Below are positions 59,803 through 64,000 of a stretch of DNA of 64,000 bases, one piece after another. Each line of letters starts with the position of its first letter. The stretch's first letter is position 1. Made by a program: the position numbers and the translations under genes. Below the pieces are notes generated by a model. It worked only from the letters and a program-made list of their open reading frames with translations. It did not search any database and was not told the DNA's origin. This DNA comes from JAABVD01 sp965204545 (GTDB lineage Bacteria; Verrucomicrobiota; Verrucomicrobiia; Opitutales; UBA2995), in the NCBI GenBank assembly GCA_965204545.1, contig CBDBFA010000001.1, forward strand, positions 124,001 through 188,000, in the 5' to 3' direction.

Positions 59803-60851
59803 GCCTGTGTTGCCTTGGTCTTCGGACCCCGTTGTGGTGGACTCGAATTCTTCACCTGCACGATTTCCGCCATGATACTGATGGCAATTTCGGCAGGCGT
59901 CCTGCTTCCAATGTCCAGACCTATGGGACCGTGAATGCGCCCCAGATCCTCCTCTCCGAATCCCCTCGCTGCTAGCCGTTTCAAACGGGCCGCATGACTG
60001 CGCCGACTCCCCAGGGCGCCCATGTAACCACAGTCGCTATTCAGGAATACCGCCAGGGCCTGGTCATCGATCTTGGGATCATGCGTCAGCATGGCCGCAC
60101 AATCCAATTCGTCCAACTCGAAGGCGGCCAGGGCATCCTCCGGCCAAGCGCCTATCAATTGATGGGGCGCCACCTCGAAGCGTTCCGCTTGGGCGTAGGA
60201 TTCCCGTGGATCGATGACAATAGCCCGATAATTAAGGGATCGGGCGATGCTGACCAAATGCACCGCAATGTGCACCGCCCCCACGATAAAGAGACGGTGA
60301 GGTTTGGTCAGCGACCTCAGGAGGAGCTTTCCGTCCGCCGTTTCAATTTCCCGGGTTTCCGCCCGCTCGGCCAAATGTTTTCGGGCCAATTCCAAGGTAT
60401 CGGCAGACCATTGCGATTCCTCCCCTACCAGCGAACCATCCGCCCTCAAAAGTGCCTGTTTCCCCTCCCCATCCATCCAGGTGGCTACTTCGTAATTATT
60501 CAGGAGGGTTGTCAATTCAGGTAAAACCACTTCATCGTATTCAAAGGGCTCTATGCGCACCCGGATCTTTCCCCCGCAGGAAAACGCCACCTCCCAGGGC
60601 AACCCCTGACTGGGACCGAATTCGGCCCAGCGGGTCATGCCATCCTTCATGCAGGCCCGCGCCAACTCTATCACCTCCATCTCCACGCACCCGGCGCTGA
60701 CAGAGCCGATAAACCGTTCCCCACTCGCATCGATGGCCAGCACGGATCCAATACCGCGGGGAGAAGGATTCCGGGCCTTTACCACAGTCGCCAATGCGAA
60801 GGGTTCCCCCGCTTTCACCCATGGCTTGAGCTGTGGCCAAATGTCGTGCAT
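59799..60851 (-). CDS. XdhC-type molybdoenzyme maturation protein
   Basis: A 350-residue protein of the XdhC family, which loads and sulfurates the molybdenum cofactor of xanthine dehydrogenase-type enzymes. The N-terminal XdhC domain starts FALATVVKARNPSPRGIGSVLAID; a Cys-containing VSAGCVEMEVIELA motif follows; the C-terminal NAD-like Rossmann part has LFIVGAVHIAVHLVSIA and AMLTHDPKIDDQALAVFL. It is divergent from the iorAB-type genes, across an 82-bp spacer with an 8-bp inverted repeat. The partner hydroxylase is presumably the enzyme encoded there. Confidence 0.92.
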   Translation of the reverse strand: MHDIWPQLKPWVKAGEPFALATVVKARNPSPRGIGSVLAIDASGERFIGSVSAGCVEMEVIELARACMKDGMTRWAEFGPSQGLPWEVAFSCGGKIRVRIEPFEYDEVVLPELTTLLNNYEVATWMDGEGKQALLRADGSLVGEESQWSADTLELARKHLAERAETREIETADGKLLLRSLTKPHRLFIVGAVHIAVHLVSIARSLNYRAIVIDPRESYAQAERFEVAPHQLIGAWPEDALAAFELDELDCAAMLTHDPKIDDQALAVFLNSDCGYMGALGSRRSHAARLKRLAARGFGEEDLGRIHGPIGLDIGSRTPAEIAISIMAEIVQVKNSSPPQRGPKTKATQA

Positions 60852-60885
60852 GTCCTAAATTCCTACTTCCCAAAAACCGGCTCAG

Positions 60886-60922
60886 AGAATATGGTCTTGA
60901 AGGTCTTTGAAAAACATATTCT
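60886..60922. promoter_or_regulatory. Inverted repeat agaatatg-N21-catattct between xdhC and iorA
   Basis: Two 8-bp arms (60886-60893 and 60915-60922) face each other in the 82-bp divergent spacer. It may be a regulator-binding site controlling both directions. A 37-bp symmetry by chance is possible, so this is a weak call. Confidence 0.4.
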
Positions 60923-60933
60923 GAATCAAGGTT

Positions 60934-61410
60934 ATGGCTACAATCCAACTCAAGGTTAATCAGGAAGGGCGAGAACTTCACGATATCGATCCCGCCACCC
61001 CGTTGCTCTGGGCTTTGCGCGACCATCTGGGGCTGGTCGGCACAAAATACGGCTGCGGTAAGGGACTGTGCGGCGCCTGCACCGTTCACATCAACGGTGC
61101 GGCCATTCGCTCCTGCAGCATGCCGGTTTCCTCGGTGGCCGGGCAATCGGTTACCACCATCGAAGGTTTGGCCCCGGATCACCAAAACCTGCACCCATTA
61201 CAGGAGGCTTGGATGGAACTCGACGTTCCCCAATGCGGTTACTGCCAAGCCGGCCAGATCATGAATGCCGCCGCTTTGCTCCAGACCAACTCCCATCCAT
61301 CGGATGAGGATATCGATAATGCCATGTCCGGCAATCTTTGCCGCTGTGGTACTTACACCCGCATCCGTGCCGCCATTCACACCGTAGCCGGGAAAGGAGG
61401 CGCCTCATGA
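60934..61410 (+). CDS. [2Fe-2S] small subunit of molybdenum hydroxylase (IorA/CoxS type)
   Basis: A 158-residue iron-sulfur subunit carrying electrons from the Mo site to an external acceptor. The plant-type cluster ligands are Cys41, Cys46, Cys49 and Cys61 (GCGKGLCGAC then C), and the second cluster ligands Cys101, Cys104, Cys136 and Cys138 (CGYCQAGQ and CRCG). The sequence resembles the isoquinoline 1-oxidoreductase alpha subunit group. The ATG at 60934 has AAGG at about 60927. It overlaps the large-subunit start by ATGA (61407-61410). Confidence 0.94.
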   Translation: MATIQLKVNQEGRELHDIDPATPLLWALRDHLGLVGTKYGCGKGLCGACTVHINGAAIRSCSMPVSSVAGQSVTTIEGLAPDHQNLHPLQEAWMELDVPQCGYCQAGQIMNAAALLQTNSHPSDEDIDNAMSGNLCRCGTYTRIRAAIHTVAGKGGAS

Positions 61411-63716
61411 AAAATAAATTCTACCGTTCCGACCTTATTCCGGATATCGACATGCCGGCCGAATTCGTCCATTGGGAAAACCGGATGGATGTCGAAAAAG
61501 CCGCCAACGATTCCAGTTCCTGCCCCTTTATTCCCCGCCGCCAATTTTTGAAATTATCCGGCTTGGCCGGGGGCGGACTCGTCCTGGCCTTTTCACTGGG
61601 TCGCGGGCCGAAGGCAGCCGCCTCTTCGGACAAGCAAACTTCCGGCGATAAATTCGCCCCCAATGCCTTTATTCAGATTGCAAGGAATGGAGCGATTGTC
61701 ATAGCCGCCAAGAACCCAGAGGTGGGCCAGGGAGTAAAAACATTTCTACCCATGATCATCGCCGAGGAATTGGAAGTCCCATGGGAATCCGTCACGGTCA
61801 AGCAATCCGAAATCGACCTGAAACGATTCGGACGCCAATCCGCTGGTGGCTCCCAATCCACCCCTCGCAATTGGGACCTGCTCCGTCAAACTGGCGCCGT
61901 CGCCCGCACCATGCTTGTGACGGCCGCGGCCCAGACCTGGGGCGTCAGCGAGTCCCAATGCAAGGCCGACCAGGGTTACGTGGTCAACCGATCCACCGGC
62001 AAGCGACTCGCTTACGCCGAGTTGGCCTCGACGGCGGCGGCCTTACCCATCCCCGAAAAGGATTCCGTCAAACTCAAAGACCGGAACGAATACAAATTGC
62101 TGGGCAAGTTCATTCCCGGGGTGGACAACCGAGCCCTGGTAACGGGACAGCCCTTGTTCGGTATCGACCAGCAATTGCCCGGGATGCTCTACGCCGTCTA
62201 TGTCAAATGCCCCAACTTCGGGGGTGTGGCCAAAAAGGCCAACCTCGATGTGATCAGGAAGCGACCGGGGGTAGTGGATGCCTTTATCCTCAAAGGGAAT
62301 GGAAATGAGCTGGAACTGATGTCTGGCGTGGCCATTGTCGCCAAGTCCACCCACCAAGCCTTTCAGGCCGAAAAAGCCTTGCGTGTAACTTGGGATAAAT
62401 CCACCGCCTCCGACAACTCCTGGGAAGCCTATAAAGCGGAAGCTCAGTCCATCGGCCCCAAAGCGGGCCAAATTACGGACCAAATGGGTGATGCGGAGGC
62501 AGCTTTGGCCCAGGCGGACCAAACGGTGGAAAGCTTCTACACCTACCCTTTCCTTTCCCATGCCAATTTGGAGCCCCAGAACTGCACAGCCTGGTATCAT
62601 GACGGTAAAATGGAAATCTGGGCCCCTTCCCAGACACCGCAAAATGTAGCCAGGATGATAAGCAGCGTATTGGGCATCGATCCATCCGATGTTCTCATTC
62701 ACCAATTGCGCATCGGTGGAGGCTTTGGCCGGCGCCTCATGAACGACTTCGTGGTCGAAGTATGCGCCATCGCCAAACAAATCGACGCCCCGGTCAAGCT
62801 TACCTGGACCAGGGAAGCGGACATGGCCCACGATTTCTACCGCCCGGGGGGGTTTCACCACCTGAAGGGCGCTCTCAGCCAAGGCAGATGGACCGGTCTG
62901 CTGAATCACTTTGTCAGCTTCACTCCGGAGGGAGGCGACGGAAAACAACCGGTGCGAGGGGGAAACCTGAGCCCCGACCTGTTCCAGTTTCCGGAGATTC
63001 CCAACCTGCGCCTGGACCAAACCTTTTTGCCCTCCAGGGTTCCAACCGGTTATTGGCGCGCTCCCCGCTCCTGTGCCGTGGCCTGGGTGTTCCAGAGCTT
63101 TGCCAACGAAATGGCTGTAGCCGCCGGTCGCGATCACCTCGAATTTCTACTGGAGCAGTTTGGTGAGCCGCGCTGGCTGGAGGAGGGTGAGCGAAGGGCC
63201 CTTCATACCGGACGAGCCAAAGATGTGGTTGAACTGGCCGCAAAAAAAGGTGACTGGGGAAAACCAATGTCCCAAGGACGGGGTCGCGGTCTGGCCTTCT
63301 ATTTCAGCCACCTCGGCTATTTTGCCCAAGTAGCTGAAGTCACGGTAGACGCGAGCAACCGGGTTAAAATCGACCGGGTGGTGGTCGCTGCCGACGTGGG
63401 AATGCTTCTCAACAAGAGTGGTGGCGAAAACCAGGTCGAAGGTTCCGTCGTCGATGGCATCAGCACCCTGGCCGGGCAGGAAATAACATTCGAGGGCGGA
63501 GAGGTTCTGGAAACAAACTTTGACGACTATCCGCTGGGCAGGATGGCCTCGACTCCGAAAATCGAAATGCATTGGCTCACCACCGATTGGTCCCCCACCG
63601 GCCTGGGAGAACCCGCCTTTCCCCCCGTTGCCGGCGCGGTCTGTAATGCCATTTTCGATGCCACCGGCCATCGGATTCGCACCATGCCCATCTCCAAGGA
63701 AGGGTTTCACATCTAG
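61407..63716 (+). CDS. Molybdopterin-binding large subunit of IorB-type aldehyde/isoquinoline hydroxylase, Tat-exported
   Basis: A 769-residue xanthine dehydrogenase-family catalytic subunit, probably hydroxylating an aldehyde or N-heterocycle. A twin-arginine signal is present at residues 44-50 (RRQFLKL), unusually deep, followed by a hydrophobic stretch; export to the periplasm is therefore expected. The Mo cofactor-binding loop GGGFGRR lies at about 436-442, and the catalytic Glu in GLGEP at about residue 734. NLEPQNCTAW is another family block. It has an SD (GGAAAGGAGG) at 61391-61400, 6 nt from the ATG. Substrate is unknown. Confidence 0.93.
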   Translation: MKNKFYRSDLIPDIDMPAEFVHWENRMDVEKAANDSSSCPFIPRRQFLKLSGLAGGGLVLAFSLGRGPKAAASSDKQTSGDKFAPNAFIQIARNGAIVIAAKNPEVGQGVKTFLPMIIAEELEVPWESVTVKQSEIDLKRFGRQSAGGSQSTPRNWDLLRQTGAVARTMLVTAAAQTWGVSESQCKADQGYVVNRSTGKRLAYAELASTAAALPIPEKDSVKLKDRNEYKLLGKFIPGVDNRALVTGQPLFGIDQQLPGMLYAVYVKCPNFGGVAKKANLDVIRKRPGVVDAFILKGNGNELELMSGVAIVAKSTHQAFQAEKALRVTWDKSTASDNSWEAYKAEAQSIGPKAGQITDQMGDAEAALAQADQTVESFYTYPFLSHANLEPQNCTAWYHDGKMEIWAPSQTPQNVARMISSVLGIDPSDVLIHQLRIGGGFGRRLMNDFVVEVCAIAKQIDAPVKLTWTREADMAHDFYRPGGFHHLKGALSQGRWTGLLNHFVSFTPEGGDGKQPVRGGNLSPDLFQFPEIPNLRLDQTFLPSRVPTGYWRAPRSCAVAWVFQSFANEMAVAAGRDHLEFLLEQFGEPRWLEEGERRALHTGRAKDVVELAAKKGDWGKPMSQGRGRGLAFYFSHLGYFAQVAEVTVDASNRVKIDRVVVAADVGMLLNKSGGENQVEGSVVDGISTLAGQEITFEGGEVLETNFDDYPLGRMASTPKIEMHWLTTDWSPTGLGEPAFPPVAGAVCNAIFDATGHRIRTMPISKEGFHI

Positions 63717-64000
63717 TGTGACGTCCCTGAAAATAAACCACCACAGAGAGGGAGAAACCACGGATTACACGGATGGGCACGGATAGAAATTTTAACGCCA
63801 ACGGCGTTGAACTCCAAAGCCCAGTGTCGCGTAGCGCACGCTGGGTAGGAACAGGAACAAAATTACGAACCCCAACGGGGTTCCACAAACATGGGGATCG
63901 TGATGGGGGATATCCTGAAGGCAAATTCATACGAAAAAGTCCGGCCTTGGTGTGAACAAATTAACGGGACATGACACTGGGAACATTCAACCCCTGATCA
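63717..64000. repeat. Spacer at the window end with words and dispersed repeat copy 2
   Basis: Contains 'accacagagagggagaaacc', 'acggattacacggatgggca' words at about 63759-63785, the 90-bp repeat 63793-63884, then sequence with no recognised gene. No complete reading frame starts here. Confidence 0.65.
63793..63884 (-). repeat. Dispersed about 90-bp repeat with nested palindromes, copy 2
   Basis: Opposite-strand copy of 15453-15541, with the same three small palindromes: 'aacgccaacggcgtt', 'cccagtgtcgcgtagcgcac...ctggg' and 'gaaccccaacggggttc'. Differences between copies include compensating changes in the outer palindrome (ccccaacgggg here against cccctttgggg there), which supports selection for base pairing. 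Confidence 0.85.

Noticed and set aside
62043..63137. 364-residue minus-strand frame opposite the molybdenum subunit
   Set aside because: Antisense shadow; the plus-strand gene has cofactor-binding motifs and a ribosome-binding site.

Overview
The window looks like a chromosomal segment of a Verrucomicrobiota bacterium, most likely of the Opitutae or a related class. The clues are three secreted Cys-type sulfatases, a very large TonB-dependent receptor with an acidic N-terminus, a family of Opitutae-like unnamed paralogues, and intergenic spaces filled with short repeated words. This placement is inference from gene content; there is no rRNA in the window to settle it, and I found no tRNA, CRISPR array or phage.

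Layout. 1-6.7 kb: a truncated PQQ-type beta-propeller protein (minus strand), a sulfatase and a TonB-dependent receptor, consistent with uptake and breakdown of sulfated polysaccharide. 7.1-11.8 kb: four tandem paralogues of one unrecognised exported family. 12.1-18.8 kb: uvrB, a HAD phosphatase, a second sulfatase and an S58 aminopeptidase. 19.0-31.9 kb: a purine operon, purL-purM-purQ-purC-purF-purD-purN, followed by a GNAT acetyltransferase and a double-length D-Ala-D-Ala ligase-like protein. 32.1-37.0 kb: a secreted trypsin-like protease with a third sulfatase, and a class I glutamine amidotransferase. 37.2-40.1 kb: a GC-rich prolyl oligopeptidase and a VapBC toxin-antitoxin pair, probably acquired. 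40.3-48.8 kb: recC-recB-recD. 48.8-53.0 kb: PPi-type phosphofructokinase, thioesterase, glycosyltransferase and halogenase-like flavoprotein in one minus-strand run. 53.4-58.5 kb: azurin, a DUF2339 membrane protein and a DUF4139 protein. 58.6-59.2 kb: HicAB. 59.2-63.7 kb: MocA/XdhC maturation factors divergent from an IorAB-type molybdenum hydroxylase.

The strongest unusual points are these. PurQ carries a C-terminal extension that reads as two PurS-like domains, matching the 1:1:2 PurL:PurQ:PurS stoichiometry of the small-type FGAM synthase complex. A 180-206 bp element with terminal inverted repeats occurs twice, and one copy sits inside the purine operon and contributes the purM start codon. 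A perfect 31-bp inverted repeat lies just ahead of purL. The Ddl-like protein holds two ATP-grasp ligase modules, the first with an altered acceptor loop. The four paralogues show flanking duplications, an internal 39-bp duplication and a lost start codon. The intergenic spaces are built from a recurring set of 7-10 bp words, several of them in runs of exactly seven units.
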